From assembly GCA_037903475.1 (NCBI GenBank), contig JBAJFG010000446.1, positions 682,001 through 746,000 on the forward strand: a stretch of 64,000 bases of DNA. Direction: 5' to 3'. Shown piece by piece: positions 1 to 11,825 of the stretch (position 1 is the first letter of the stretch; each line of letters begins with the position of its first letter). A program made the position numbers and the translations under genes. Source of the stretch: Ancylostoma caninum (lineage: Eukaryota; Nematoda; Chromadorea; Rhabditida; Ancylostomatidae). Below the pieces are notes generated by a model. The model searched no databases. It was not told the origin of the DNA and saw only the letters and a list, made by a program, of their open reading frames with translations.

Positions 1-232
1 AAAAGGTAACTACGGTAGTTAATACATTTGCAATCTGGGGAGGATCACGTTATTCACAGAAGATCCCGTTAGAGTGAGTTAGCGAGGGAGGAAGGAGGAG
101 AAGAACAGTGTGTGGCGAATGTGAAACACAAGCTGCCTAAATATCACGCAAAACATCAGTCTGCCAACGGCGCCAATGTGGAGCTGGGGATCATCGTCTA
201 ACTAAAACAGTGACAATTGTGGTGTAGCCTTT

Positions 233-274
233 GCTTTTGTCAACTTGAAAAAGGCCTTCCGCAGGAATGCTTGA
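233..274 (+). pseudogene. possible non-LTR reverse transcriptase remnant
   Basis: A short open stretch reads AFVNLKKAFRRNA and then a stop. This resembles motif A of LINE reverse transcriptases (AF-x-D-L-x-KAFD-x-V), with Asn in place of the catalytic Asp and no downstream YxDD box that I could find. The frame that follows to about position 490 stays open and ends near a GTAAAT donor-like site, but I recognise no domain in it. The call rests on about ten residues, so chance resemblance is quite possible. Confidence 0.2.
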
Positions 275-3200
275 TGCTCTTACCATGGCACGTCACATTT
301 TCATGGAAATTATATATAAGTTCACCCCACATTTCTGTGGAACCTTGTTTTTTTGAGAACTTTGAGGAAAGCAGGGCATGGCATATTTGGAACAATGATG
401 AGGATCAGCGAAATTGCGACGGTAAATGGCGGTTGGACGTCAATTTCGGCGCTAGCTATGAACTCGTATACATTGCGCACCGAAACAGGTAAATACCCCG
501 TCTCCCTCCATAACTTTCCGAGATTTTTCCGTTTCTCCAGCTAAAACCACGTAAAACGTAGAACGGAAGGCCAAAAATGGGCGGAAAACGGGACGCGTAG
601 GACGGAAAACGGAAAATTCCGCACACCCCTGCTTATGATCCATGCAGCCATTGATGACTGGAAGAAGTACGTTAAAAGTATAAGAAATATGAGCATTTTC
701 GTTTCAAAAGGTAACACTAATAAACTTGTTGTATTTCCAAGTGCCTTCATAACTTTTGGATGCAATTACAGGAAGGAGGACGGCTCACACAACTATTTGT
801 GTCTTCTTAGACACGAAGCAGAGTAATTCCATTAAAAAATGAACAGTTGTTCACAAAATATGTGCTCGAAATATATTACGGAATTAACCTTAATCTTACG
901 GGAAATTCGAAAAAACTGCACAAATTCTCAATCTCCGCAAATTGCTGCAGTTAGAGATCAAGGCAGCGCAAAGTAGCACAAGGCAAGCGATGCGATGGCG
1001 TTGATGTGCGTTCTCAGATCCACGAATCTGACAACTCCTTCGAAGTTCGCTGTACGTATAACTTTCTACAGGTCTACAATGGCGCATACAGCAGTGAGCA
1101 GAGGATTGCAACTTCTGAGCTAAATTCACTCTGCTTTATCAGAACATAATAAAATTTGCTGCACATGAACCAACTGTGAGCGGTGAATTCATGAACTAAA
1201 TACTCTCATGTTCTCCATGACACACACGATACACACGTCTACAATCGAAGACATCGCCATGGAGCCGCCGCGCAAGACAGCGGCGAGCCTCTGTGTGGCG
1301 TCGTGGTGGTATTTTGCCAACCAAATAATGACAACTGACTTAATCTCGTAGGGTATTCTACCGTTTTTCCTCAATTATTCTCAAGTTTCATTTCCTTCCC
1401 AGTTTCCACAATCCTCTCCGTAACCTATGAGAGTGAGGAATGTGGTATTCACGCTTAGAGCTGTAGATGTCTGCCCGCTCCTTTGATGACGGGTTCTATA
1501 CTCTACGAGGAATTTAGTGGCAGCGTACGAGCTTCATCCTGACGCAGACAACGACCCTTTTTGCAAATTTTGCGCTTCGCCGTTCTTTCTCATATGTTCT
1601 ATTCGGATGGGATGTTCTTTCGAAGGATGCATAGTCGCCTACTTTACTTTTTCAATGTCAAATACTATACAGATGAGCACTCCAAGATTTTGAATAGCCT
1701 AATTTCTGGGCATTTCTGCTGATAAAATTCAATAAACGTCTGACAAAAAAAAAAACGACGAAAAAAACTGAATCTACCAAATATAAATGTACTCGAACCA
1801 CTTCAATGTCGGGTTGTCGTGGTCTTGCCAGAATCGTGTGCAGAAGGAATCTCATTTCATGCATTTCAACTTTTGCGGAGCAATTTTCAATGAGTAGGAT
1901 GTGGTGAATATTTCTAAGGTATTACAGTTTTTAGGGCAACAATGGCATTGTATAATGCAACGGTTCTAGCTCGTCAGAATCAAGAAAAAGAAAAGATTGC
2001 GGAAACTTTTGATCTGTCGCTCCTGTGGAGCATAAGAAGGTACCGTGGCTGACAACGAGGCGAACAGTGCCTGCCCACGTGCGACTTCTCAACTTTATGT
2101 ACGCCACCACCCTTACCTCCTTTACCACTAGCTAAGCTTCGAGAAAAAATAATGGTCAACCTTAAAAAAAATAAAGAAGTAAAAGAGTGCGACTCTATTT
2201 TCACGCGATTAACACATATCGAATATGGTAACTCGGAATTTCTTGGCACAAGGCTGGAAGTGCTTGAAATAAGAGCCGCAGTTTAAACCTGTACTCCTGT
2301 CCGGTAGAGACTTGGCTACCAACACCTCGGAGTGCTGGATCGGCAGTTAATATCTACAGATGTCGCCTTTCGCGGTTGTATGAACGTTTCCATTGTCCAA
2401 TTGTCATTCCAATTTCGTCAACAGTCAAAAACAAGGATTCGGCTTGAGCTGACATTAGTGTAAAACCGTACCTTCTGTGTCGAAAATTCAACACGAACAG
2501 AATTTTTCTACAACATTCGAAAGATAGATAAAATTTATCAATAAGTTAGTGGAATTAAAGTCAATCAGTAGATGACTGGCACGCTGAGGCGCTCCATCTT
2601 CCTGTCGGCGAGGCCTCGATGGTATCCGATTTTCATTTGCGCAAGTATGAATAGTATCATTCGACTCCATGCCTGCAAAAAAAGGCTCTGCATTAGCTGA
2701 AAACCAATACTCAGCGTTTGGATGGCACTAGTGAGAGCAATATTTTTGGATTTTCATGTGAGAAACAAAGAAAATAAACGAAAATAAAGATACCAGATTG
2801 ACTATTCATGAATTTTTTTCCACTCCTACCATTCAATTTATCTTGTCTCAAAGAGATTAAGATGTTGCCATTTATTGCTTCTAGAAAAACATTCAAGAAA
2901 TTCTGGTAGAAAAATCGTAGTCAGCTATTTGAATCGTGGTTTCTTTATAATTCCAGTCTTCCTTTGGCAATGTTTTTATCGCAAGTGCATGGACATGAAA
3001 CAGTGCCTACCTCCTTATCAGCTTCCTTTCGAAACGACGGAGGCCGATTTCGCTCGAAACAGTCGGTGAAAATATCCCAGTATATCGTTTGGAACCCGTG
3101 ATCCCTCAGCGAGACATGTTGATATCCAAGCGTCTAAAACCATGCCGTCAGTTTGATTCAGCTTCACTTCAACTTTCAGTTTTACTCCGTGATAAAACCC

Positions 3201-3632
3201 ATAAAAGAGGAAGAAGCACCAGATGCGGCGTTCATACTTTTTGCTTACTCCGTATTTAGTTTAAAAAGTGATTCAATAGCTCACCTGAAGAGCTTCACAT
3301 GTTTGCTCGAAGTTGTCATTAATACTTGTGACGACTAGGTTTAGCACTATTGAGAAATTAGCTGCGTGTGCTCTGAAGTACTCGTTTTCCCGTAATCGAT
3401 TTGAAGGTGCTGACTCCTGAAAAGATGACGATTGACCAATTCATTCTCTCCTCTCCAAGTGGTCTTTCTGCGTCATTCATCAGCTGGTTCTCGTTGTTGA
3501 GTTTCTTGCTCCTCTTGGAATTCCTTATTCCTTGGTTACTTCGAGAATGTCCTGACATGAACAATACACATGTTTTTTTATAATTATAGAGTAATAACAA
3601 TTGATCATTTAATTAAGTAACTAACGAAAATA
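275..3632. other. gene-poor stretch, no supportable gene
   Basis: Both strands carry only short, mutually overlapping open frames with no recognisable domain. A few splice-like sites occur, for example the acceptor-like CAACTTTCAG ending near 3178, followed by about 50 open codons. No chain of exons could be joined in phase with introns of plausible length. The tract near 540-635 (repeated GGACGGAAAACG-like words) looks like an old dispersed repeat. Confidence 0.4.
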
Positions 3633-4330
3633 TTAGGTTGGTGCAAAAATAATGCGCGTTTTAATGCCTTCAATTTCGCACCTCATAACTCATTTCAAAA
3701 TCAGTCTTATCGAAAAAGATTAGAACTGTTATAATCCGCAAATCTTCGAATCTTCGACAATAAGGCAGATCTTCTCCCATTACCACACAATTCGAACAGG
3801 TCCTCTTAGCGTCGATGAACTTCTGGAAGGCAATTTTGGTATCCCTTTAGTCTTCAAAAAAAATTCTTCCGGAAGAAGTCGTGCAAATCCTCTAGGAAGT
3901 GGTAGTCGGTGTGCGAGAGGTTTGCTGATTATGATATATGGGGCAGAACTTCCTAACCTAATTGCTTCAGCCTGTAGGATCCTGGGGTGCGAGATATTGA
4001 CGGACGGTGCTGTGTAGGAGTGTAGAATCCATTTTATTGAGCAGCTGTGGGCTCAAACAGTGAAGTTTCCTCTTTATTTCATTTACTTATTAGAAGTTCT
4101 AGCTCGCTGAAGTGAGTTTGGCAAAAAATTTGTTTTGGCGCCCTTCGTTCCAGAACTAAAATTCACCGAAATCTTGAATTTGGATGAACACGTATAAGAT
4201 ATTTGAAAAGGCTATAAAATTTGCTATAGCACCATATACAAGTTCTCATAGCGGTCATAAGAAATACCAAAGGTTTTCTTCACCGAAGATGAAGCAACGA
4301 AAAACGCGCACTATTTTTGCACCAACCTAA
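3633..4330 (-). mobile_element. mariner-type deletion derivative with transposase relic
   Basis: The element starts TTAGGTTGGTGCAAAAATAA and ends with the inverted copy. The roughly 30-bp terminal inverted repeats differ at about one site, and TA flanks both ends (3631-3632 and 4331-4332), as expected for Tc1/mariner insertion. The minus strand still encodes degenerate mariner transposase C-terminal sequence: a stretch like LG-x-EVLPH, then SANLSHTDYHFLEDL at about 3895-3945, which matches the family motif around the third catalytic Asp (YSPDLxPTDYHF). Stops and frameshifts are frequent. At 698 bp it is roughly half the usual 1.3 kb, so it is an internally deleted, non-autonomous copy. Confidence 0.88.
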
Positions 4331-5087
4331 TAGTTCATTCTTTTTTGGAGCCAGTGTGTCACCTCGTCTTTGTGTTTGGATTTTCAGCGGATTCTGAATG
4401 TCCTGATGAGCTGAATGCAGCAGTGTACAAAAAATTTTACAAAGCGGCATATAAACCCGTCTTTTGAACGTTTTTCGGGTGGGATTTGGAGCAGTTTGTT
4501 GAGCCGAGTGAACCCGTGAAGCCGCTGATCTTATCGACCGGACACGTCAACACATGCTGGCCAAAGCTGCAGCCGTAGCAGGCAGCCAGCGTTCACGCAG
4601 ACCGCTCCGCGCAAGTGGTCCGTGAACGGCACTTTGGGACCCTTCCAAAAACAGGGTTTTTGTCAATTGCCGTACATCATTGGGATCAGCGTGATAACGA
4701 GATCTAGAGTTTGTCGATAACTACAAGCCACGAAACGTGGTGACACAGCGCCTTTAAGGGATACTACAATAATTTGATAGCAAATAGCATTGCGTAATTC
4801 TCTTCTCTTTCTCTTCGCCGATGTTAGTTTTACCAAAATAACTGCTGCGTAAATGAACACATAAATGAATGAGTGAACAAATACATAGGTAGGAAGTGGA
4901 TAAGTAATATATCATTCTTCTTTCTCTCGTTGAAGTAACATTGTTTCTCAGTTTCAAGGGAAAGCTGACCTGTGAGAAACTGACAGGCATAACAGAATCC
5001 CAAAACGTCTACAACATAGTGCTTTTAATGTATGGGCGGCGTGCCCGGAGCTAGATATCCCATATCCATTGAAAAAAGGTAACTCAC
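4331..5087. other. intergenic or intronic stretch downstream of the globin-like exons
   Basis: The later globin exons (E to H helices) should lie on the minus strand here or further on, but I found no convincing exon. A plus-strand segment after the acceptor-like TGGATTTTCAG near 4387 reads about 25 open codons ending KKFYKAAYKPVF and a stop; it could be a terminal exon of an unknown gene. The tract at 4690-4760 looks like a dispersed repeat. Confidence 0.3.
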
Positions 5088-5695
5088 CAAAGAGAATAAC
5101 TTCAATAATGATTCATCGGTGTGTAGGATGTCGCTGAAAATGTCCTCGGCACATTTTTTCAGCTGCTTCTGTGTGCATTTGAACCAGCACACCTCAATCA
5201 GACGTTTTTCGTCCTGAGTCAGCCCTGATATTGAGCCATTCACTAAAAAAACAGATTTCATGCTCATTTGCGCTTAACCAACTTTGAAAAACTTCGGGAA
5301 CTTCGAAGCAGTTTATAAATAATCTATATCCCACATTTCTCGAATGAAAGGTGGAAATGTCATGCGAATATCCTTGTCACGAATTCAGGTTCATAAGGCA
5401 CAGATCATCTTCTGTTTAAAACTAGAAATATCTTTGGGCATCACTCACCACCATCTTCAAGCAATTTGCACTTTGTTCTAGGATAGCGCGCACTATGACT
5501 GCCCCCTACTGGTCGTGCTGGCCGATCATTACGACAGTCCAGACTTCGGCTTCGACTTGATCGTATATTTTGCCGGAACAGTCGTTCTACCTGCAATTAG
5601 CCGTTGGTTTTTGGTGGTTCACATTCAGTGCTGCTTATGAAAACCGTACCTTTTCCTTTTTTTGCTCGCTCGTGGCCGAATGGGACACTCCCATG
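5088..5695 (-). CDS. globin-like gene, first three exons (partial)
   Basis: Three minus-strand exons join in phase: 5651-5695, 5449-5590 and 5088-5242. The introns (60 and 206 bp) begin GTACGG and GTGAGT and end TTGCAG and TTTTAG. The 114 residues start MGVSHS, a plausible N-myristoylation start. A basic Ser/Arg-rich leader of about 65 residues follows, then a globin A/B-helix region at 69-114: GLTQDEKRLIEVCW with the conserved A-helix Trp at 82, an IF near 97-98 and LLKLF near 108-112. Several C. elegans globins have such N-terminal extensions and myristoylation signals (family knowledge). The donor after LFSL is good, but the haem-binding exons were not found. The gene is either carried on by a long intron or truncated. 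The globin assignment rests on the A/B-helix pattern only. Confidence 0.6.
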
Positions 5696-7189
5696 GTAAT
5701 TGCGGTGAAATGGAGTTGTGTGTTCACTTAACCAGATTACTGAAATTGCGATGGGTCAAAAAGCAGCAACAGCGCTCATTGCTCTTCAGAAAATTAGTCG
5801 CGACACAGAGCTGAAATGAACCTTGACAGACGAAGTCATTTGTACTTGTTATACTAGTACTTTCATGAGGACATGTTGGAGACGGGCGTCTGCTGTAGTC
5901 TAGATGCAGATTGCAGAAATATCTGCACTGAAGAAAAACAATGGAAAGGACACTTTTCCAGGCTGACAAGGTGGAATTAGGTAGATGCACACACGATTGT
6001 TCACTCTGAACAAGGGAAATTTATACTAGATACGAGCGTGTGCCACTGGTGACAGCCACTTGCATGATGACCGGTCAACGCATCGGGGTAATCTACTCCA
6101 GACCTGAATATCTACGTTGATGACAAGTTCATATCTAAGATTTTTGAAGACCTTCAGCATTTTTGTAGGACTAAGATTTCGATTAATTAATTGGGCAGAC
6201 AAAATGATAGAGATCCAGAAGTAATCTATAAATTCAAAATATCAAGGAGGAGTCAAAGGTATGACGCACATGCAGGACGAAGCATAAATGCATACCTGGT
6301 GTTCAAGCCAAATAGAGCCGTCCATTAAGAAAAGTAAGAAGATGGTTGAATCCAAACGAGGGTGTGATTTCATCAACGTGAAATAGGGAGCAGATTCAGG
6401 AAGAACAATTGATCACATCGATTAAAAAAACTGAAATAAGAGTAGAAGGACGATTTCGAGGACTAGACTCATGCTAGGGATGACTGATAGTCCCAGTAAT
6501 GGGTTTCAAAACGGGTGATCGAGGCTTTCCTCCAAAGGGGTGGATTGTGATGTTGGTAGGAATTTTTCAGAGCCTTGCCCTCACTTCACGGAACGAGTGC
6601 CGGCTAGTTCTTCTCTATTCACAGTCCAGCTCTTTCAGCATCTTCAAAAATGAGAAGTTGAGAAAGTTCAAAGTGGATAACAGTCCGGACCATTTGGAGA
6701 TAGAGATGAAGTCAGGCAGGAAGGCAGTGCTCTAGTCTTTGGCGGTTTTGGTTTTGATGAGCAGGCGCTTCATAAGGCTGAAGATTTCAGTGGCTGCTTT
6801 TGTAGCTGTTGACAGCAACTGTAAAGAGCTGCTGATTCTTCAGAGTATTATTAAGCACGTTCATGCTGTTTTTCACCTCTATTTAGAAAAAGATAAGTGA
6901 ATTTCTTCTTGTCTCCGAAACTCCAGCAAAAATTATGACGATTCCTTAAAAAGGTTCTGCTGGGCGATCCGACTGGCAGCTTGAGCTTCTTCATAGCTTC
7001 CACGGTGTTCTTATAATTGTCAAGATTTTAGAACTGCTCGATGCTGGAAGTGTGCTACAGCTTCAGTCTTCATTTTTATTACGTGTCCATTGGGAACCGT
7101 CAGTCGATGATGTCCGACCACCCACAATCAGTTTGTGTCAAAGAGGGGGCCGCATGGCCCTAACTAGGAAAGGATACTTTGTCTGGCAT
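5696..7189. other. upstream region of the globin-like gene, no other gene seen
   Basis: Only short overlapping frames are present. The words GACCGGTCAACGC near 6070 recur in the MITE family at 35301-35565 and at 12728-12955, so an old fragment of that family may lie around 6050-6090. Confidence 0.35.
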
Positions 7190-7220
7190 TTCGTAAAGAG
7201 ATGTGTACTGTCAAGTACAG

Positions 7221-7330
7221 TTTTTGACGCAGATCTCAAATCCGTTTGGCTTATTTGCTGCGGAGCACTCTATGAAGAGTTACACAGCATAATTCGAGTT
7301 TGCGCAAGACAGCCTAGTTTTGGCTTCTAA
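7221..7330 (+). other. coding-like segment, member 1 of an inverted related pair
   Basis: After an acceptor-like AAGTACAG the frame reads FDADLKSVWLICCGALYEEL and continues to a stop at 7330. The minus strand 7394-7554 encodes a clearly related segment. Several differences between the two fall at third codon positions (GCA/GCT, TCC/TCT, CTT/CTC), which suggests past selection on protein. I do not recognise the family. It could be a terminal exon or a pseudogene. Confidence 0.35.
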
Positions 7331-7393
7331 GAGGATTTTCGCTAAAAGATAGCTAGAAATCACCCGAATTTAATCACATGAATCAGTTTCAAT

Positions 7394-7554
7394 TCATCTA
7401 AATGTATGAGGTGGTTTTAGAGCATATTCTGAGTAGAATATAACTCCGAAGTCAAATTTAGCCGGTTTAGATAGGCCGCAATTATGCCACCGTAACTCTT
7501 CATTGAAGACTCCGCAGCAGACGAGGTAAACAGATTTGAGATCAGCGTCACAAA
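7394..7554 (-). other. coding-like segment, member 2 of an inverted related pair
   Basis: The minus strand, after acceptor-like TATGCAG, reads FCDADLKSVYLVCCGVFNEEL and remains open to a stop near 7394. It aligns with the plus-strand segment at 7221-7330 at roughly 70 percent of bases by eye, extending some way upstream of the acceptor. The two lie tail to tail about 60 bp apart. The function is unknown. The extra GTGGCA after GAAGAGTTACG could be a splice donor, absent in the other copy. Confidence 0.35.
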
Positions 7555-8233
7555 CTGCATACGACAGTAAACATTTTGTGACGAGTCGTCTGACCCCTCT
7601 AGTATCCTTCCCTGGCAAGTGCAATACTTCTCGAGATATAAAGGGCCGACTTATTCGATTCTTCTCAAAGAGTTTTCTGGAGACAGTGCGTTTATATGTA
7701 TTACGTTCTCTTACGGATTTCTTTATTCGGGACATGAATCTGTCCTATATAATTTCAAACCTAATAAGACTCTTGCACTTTCGTAGCTGCACAATGACAA
7801 ATAAGAATCCGCCCGGAATGTCTAAATGTCCATATACGTGCAGAAGTGTTGCGTACGTGTTGAACTAGGTATGCAGATAGAAATGAAATTTAATTTCACT
7901 TGCAACAAGTGACGTTTTTGTCCTTGCGAGAGTCGAGGAAGCCTCGTAGACGCTGTGCAAATGCAAATAACTTCCGTTTGGATGCAGAAATTCCAAGCTA
8001 CGTTGCAACCGTTCAGTTATTCATAGCTAAGGACACCTATCGTCATGCACTGTCAAGGTGTATAAAGTTGCAAAATACATGGTACAAACTAGAGCGGAGT
8101 AGAGTTAAATTCGAAATTTATGAAGAAAAGTCGTGCATTGTGACTTGCCCTGCACCTGTATGTGAACGTAATCTTCTGAAAATTCCTGTTGACCACATTT
8201 AAAGCTCACAACTTAGAGCTTTACACTCCATGG

Positions 8234-8503
8234 CGAAGAAGAACTACTACGCCATCATGGAGAGCTTCGCGAAAGTAACGTTGACATAACTTTTGCTTAC
8301 ACGTGAAGCGTTAAGAATTGTTTACGGGATCAAGGGATCTCGTAATGATTCTTTTCTGTGAGAAATTCCTCGGAGTGAAAGATAAGTGGAAGTACTCGGG
8401 AGATGATATGCTCGGGTACGTTCAATATTGTTCCTTGAGCAGCTGTGGAATGCTAGTCTCAGACTGTACGAAGAAGAACTGCTACGCTATCATGGAGAGC
8501 TTC
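8234..8503. repeat. direct duplication of a 35-bp coding-like segment
   Basis: Positions 8234-8268 and 8469-8503 match at 33 of 35 bases (core CGAAGAAGAACT, then TACGC, CATCATGGAGAGCTTC). In one frame the copies read KKNYYAIMESF and KKNCYAIMESF. Flanks differ, so this is a short local duplication, possibly of an exon. The second copy lies in a 90-codon open frame (8318-8587) with no recognised domain. Confidence 0.45.
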
Positions 8504-8515
8504 AATGAAAGCGTC

Positions 8516-9822
8516 AGGTACGAACGTTCGACGGACGGGACATGCTGTGACATTGCGGTATGGAAGGAGATCTTGGATAAATCGTAGCTATTATACATAT
8601 AAACATATGACCGCTTGATTCCCGCTACACATTTCATTGCTGTATATGAATGAAGAATTTAGAAATAATGGCTATATTTTGCGTGTGAATATCGGGAAGA
8701 TGGAAAATTGACAATGCGCATGTGCAAATGACTACCCACACACGGTTAACTCATTGCATTCACATGCAGTTTTAAAATTTCTTCCTATCTCCAAGAAATC
8801 TCCAAGAATTCTCAGGAGAAAAAGGAATAATGAGACTTTACTCAATTTATATAGTATCGCAATGTTCGTCCAATGTACAAAATCTTCTGTACTTCACGTT
8901 TAATATGTGCTACGGAAATTTCACAAATTACGTACGCAGATATTTCAAGAAAAACAATAATTGAAGGAAAATCTTTAAGTAATCTCCATGTATGACGATT
9001 GTAATATAATCATAATTATATTATCATTATAATGTAATTATAATAATGCAGAAGTACAAGATTAATAATTGAAGGATAAGAGGAGGCATGCCTGAACCAC
9101 TTAATAAAGAAGTGCGGAGCATAACACAGGGGAGGGTGATTTGTTACGGACGAAAAGTGACGACTTATTAGAGGAAATACTTCAGTTACAATTGCTCATC
9201 TAGCAGCCTTACTTGCACTCACGCCCTCCGACGCGTCAACTTACTCAGGCTTACTCAAGAGCACGGCGTCTGTCATGTTCCTTCCTGCTGGGACCCATAA
9301 AGGTTCGAGGAGAACACTTGTACAAATTCAAACCTATGGAGAACAGCAAGAGAATTCCTAGATATCTTCGTATGCTTCGTGCATTCTGAGTCCACAAGAA
9401 TCCCAGAATACGGAAAAAAAACTTCAAACACGATAGTCTTCACACATGTATTCCTTTCGGGAGTGTTGGCTGGAGCGCGAAATATCTCAACCTTCAGGAA
9501 GATAACTTTTTGCGTTTTCCTCAACACTAAAATTACGATTTGTACGAGCATAGATCCCCCTCTTCCTAGATTTCCTAGATCTGGCTCTCCGACATTGCTA
9601 CTGTGCACTTTTACGTGCTGGCATGTGTAACAGTCATATTTTCAGCATATCGAAGTAGCACCGAATGAACAGCTGAGATAACGAAAACTATTATTGCAAC
9701 AATATTGGCTGGCTGCCAGTGAATGAATTTGTGCGAAATCAGAAGAAGGTCATCTGCTTGCACACTGGAAAAAATATAGCACACATATGCATAGCGGCAC
9801 AAATAAGTGACGCAGGCAAAAA
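8516..9822. other. AT-rich gene-poor stretch
   Basis: No supportable gene. Positions 9000-9055 form an AT-rich imperfect palindrome (repeats of ATAATTATA words). The segment 9279-9640 shares scattered words with 23640-24150 (for example AAACAC.A.AGTCTT), suggesting an old diverged dispersed repeat. Confidence 0.3.
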
Positions 9823-10005
9823 GTGAAGGGGGGAGTGGGGTAGGGGAGCGGCGCGGAAAAAGGGTCTCCGCCACTTTGTGGCTCGGACGGAAAATCAAAA
9901 TAGTGAAAATAGTAATTTGAATATTAAATAACTAGCAATTATGAGTTGGAAATGATAATAAGGTGAACAGCTGAAAATGTACCATACAAAGTTTTTATTT
10001 ATGAG
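9823..10005 (-). mobile_element. hAT-type MITE relative, partial and diverged
   Basis: The segment has a G-rich start, then TCTCCGCCACTT, a GGACGGAAAAT word, an AT-rich middle and a TTTTTATTTATG end. It resembles the MITEs at 17593, 35016 and 42724 and more closely the one at 13344. Intact termini and a target duplication are not visible. Confidence 0.4.
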
Positions 10006-10262
10006 GATGTACATGCTGACCGGTCTTCCTGGGAATTCCTCGGCACATGGATGCGGGCTTCTGACTAGTATGAATCACCCCTTCGCCTCGGATGCTCGCG
10101 TAATTTGACCTGATCCAAAACAAGTCATCACATCTAATTAGTGCATCGGATCAAATTATTGTTTTCATCGCCTAGTTGTCCCTATATTTAGAATATAACG
10201 AATGTTCAAAATGCTCGCATGTTATGCTCCGGTGGAGTATCAAATTTGTTAGGTACTAAGTA

Positions 10263-11160
10263 TTAGGTTGGTGCAAAAGAAATGGCGCGTTTCTGTGTTG
10301 ACTTTATTTTTTCACATAACCTTAATGAACGAAAGCCTTGGGAACGACATAATTCCTTTGATTAGCAGGAATTATTGTTCATGGTATGAGTAGGTCTCCG
10401 AGGTCATGCGTAGAGAACTCGGAAAACTGAGAAACGAAGAACAAGAAAATTTTCGGTCTCAGGTCATCAAGTTTGGCAAATCATTTCTTATGGGACAGAG
10501 AGTTTGGGAACTGGTAAAAGTGACAGAAAAACTGCAAGTTTTCTGGAGAATACGATGGCTGCTTGAACGTTTCCTAGCAAAGTTATCACAATTTAAGGCA
10601 GCTCTCGGAAGCAAATTTAGGCCGAATGTTAGGGTGCAGAAAACTACATAGCTTTTGAGCCTCTCGAGTGCTTTTCCAGCGACCGCTCGCGACTTTTTGG
10701 AACAAAGAACAGTAAAAGGTATCGTTGTATGTGCTCTTTCCAAAAAGCCGCTTTAAAACGATCACCCTCCTGGAATCCTAGAAATAACAAGGAAAATGCA
10801 ACGAAGAGTTCCCATCCACATTTCCCCAATAGCAAAGCCGCTGCATCAGAGCTGAGGTATGGAGTAAGTGCTGACATCCTGACCAAATACAAAGATGGTG
10901 CTTTATGCTCTATTGCCGTTGGTATTGCAGAGAACGAGAAAAGTTCGAAAATTGAAGGCAAGGTTTTTGGATATTTTCTTTTGTTTTATGACTCCTAACT
11001 CCACCCGACCACCCGACATCTCTTATACGTACAGTACAAAAAAATTTCCATTGCTCTCTAAGCGTGTAACCATATCTGGATGTCATACCACGTCCAAAGA
11101 AAATTACATGGTTCTAAAAAATCGCGCCATTTCTAGATATAAAATATTGGATAAACAAGC
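10263..11160 (+). mobile_element. mariner-type element, one good end
   Basis: The left end is TTAGGTTGGTGCAAAAGAAA preceded by TA, closely related to the terminus at 3633. A likely decayed right end lies near 11119-11150, where CGCGCCATTTCT matches the inverted left end for 12 bases and then diverges. No transposase motif was recognised inside. The right boundary is uncertain. Confidence 0.5.
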
Positions 11161-11261
11161 GTGAAATGTTAAAATAAGTACATTAGTTCAAGTACAAATA
11201 TTGAATTTTTTTCAAGAATAGCTCTCCTTTGATGGAGTTTCTACATCGAAGGCTCCTTGAA

Positions 11262-11823
11262 TTAGGTTGAGCAATAAGTTCGTGCGGTTTTTCTGGACAT
11301 TCAGTGTATTTTCACGAAGCGGACCAGTTGAACCTAGGTTATTCTGAAAGTTAATTTCTGTAGTACTTCTTCTTAACATCTAGAGCATACGAAAAATCGT
11401 CTCATAACTTTAGGAACTGTGCGTTCAGGACAAGTTGCATCCTGCAGCTCAAAATCGTCCTCTCTGAAACAAGTATCCACTTCTGTGCTGTTCGCTTCCT
11501 CAGTACTGCTGTGCTGTCGCTTCATCAGTACTGGTTTCCAGCTAGATGCTGTTAACGTCTCCAGCAGCTTAAGCTGCATTTGTTCCACTATTGTAGAGAA
11601 ACAGTTGGAGGTGTCGAAGATGTGCGGTTTTGTGGAACTGGAGCGCCACATTTCATGCGATAGAAAATGAGAAGTGGCGGAAATTGGGGAAATTAGTTAC
11701 AATGTCCGTAAAGAGCAAAACAAGAGCTACAAAATGACCTATGATAGGCTGTCGGAGTCAGTTGAATCCTCGTGAAAAAATTGAGTTGAAAAAAAACCTG
11801 CACGAACCTATCGCCCAACCCAA
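11262..11823. mobile_element. non-autonomous mariner-type element
   Basis: The left end, TTAGGTTGAGCAATAAGTTC, is matched by an inverted right end, AACCTATCGCCCAACCCAA, followed by TA at 11824-11825. The terminal repeats run about 30 bp with several mismatches. The left flank is AA rather than TA, probably a later mutation. The 562-bp interior shows no transposase. Confidence 0.7.
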
Positions 11824-11825
11824 TA

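Noticed and set aside
233..544. Gene model combining the RT-like motif with the open frame to the GTAAAT donor
   Set aside because: An in-frame stop separates them and two frames are equally open near the donor.
4460..4660. GC-richer segment suspected to be a globin exon or bacterial insert
   Set aside because: Neither strand gives a globin helix pattern or an uninterrupted frame.
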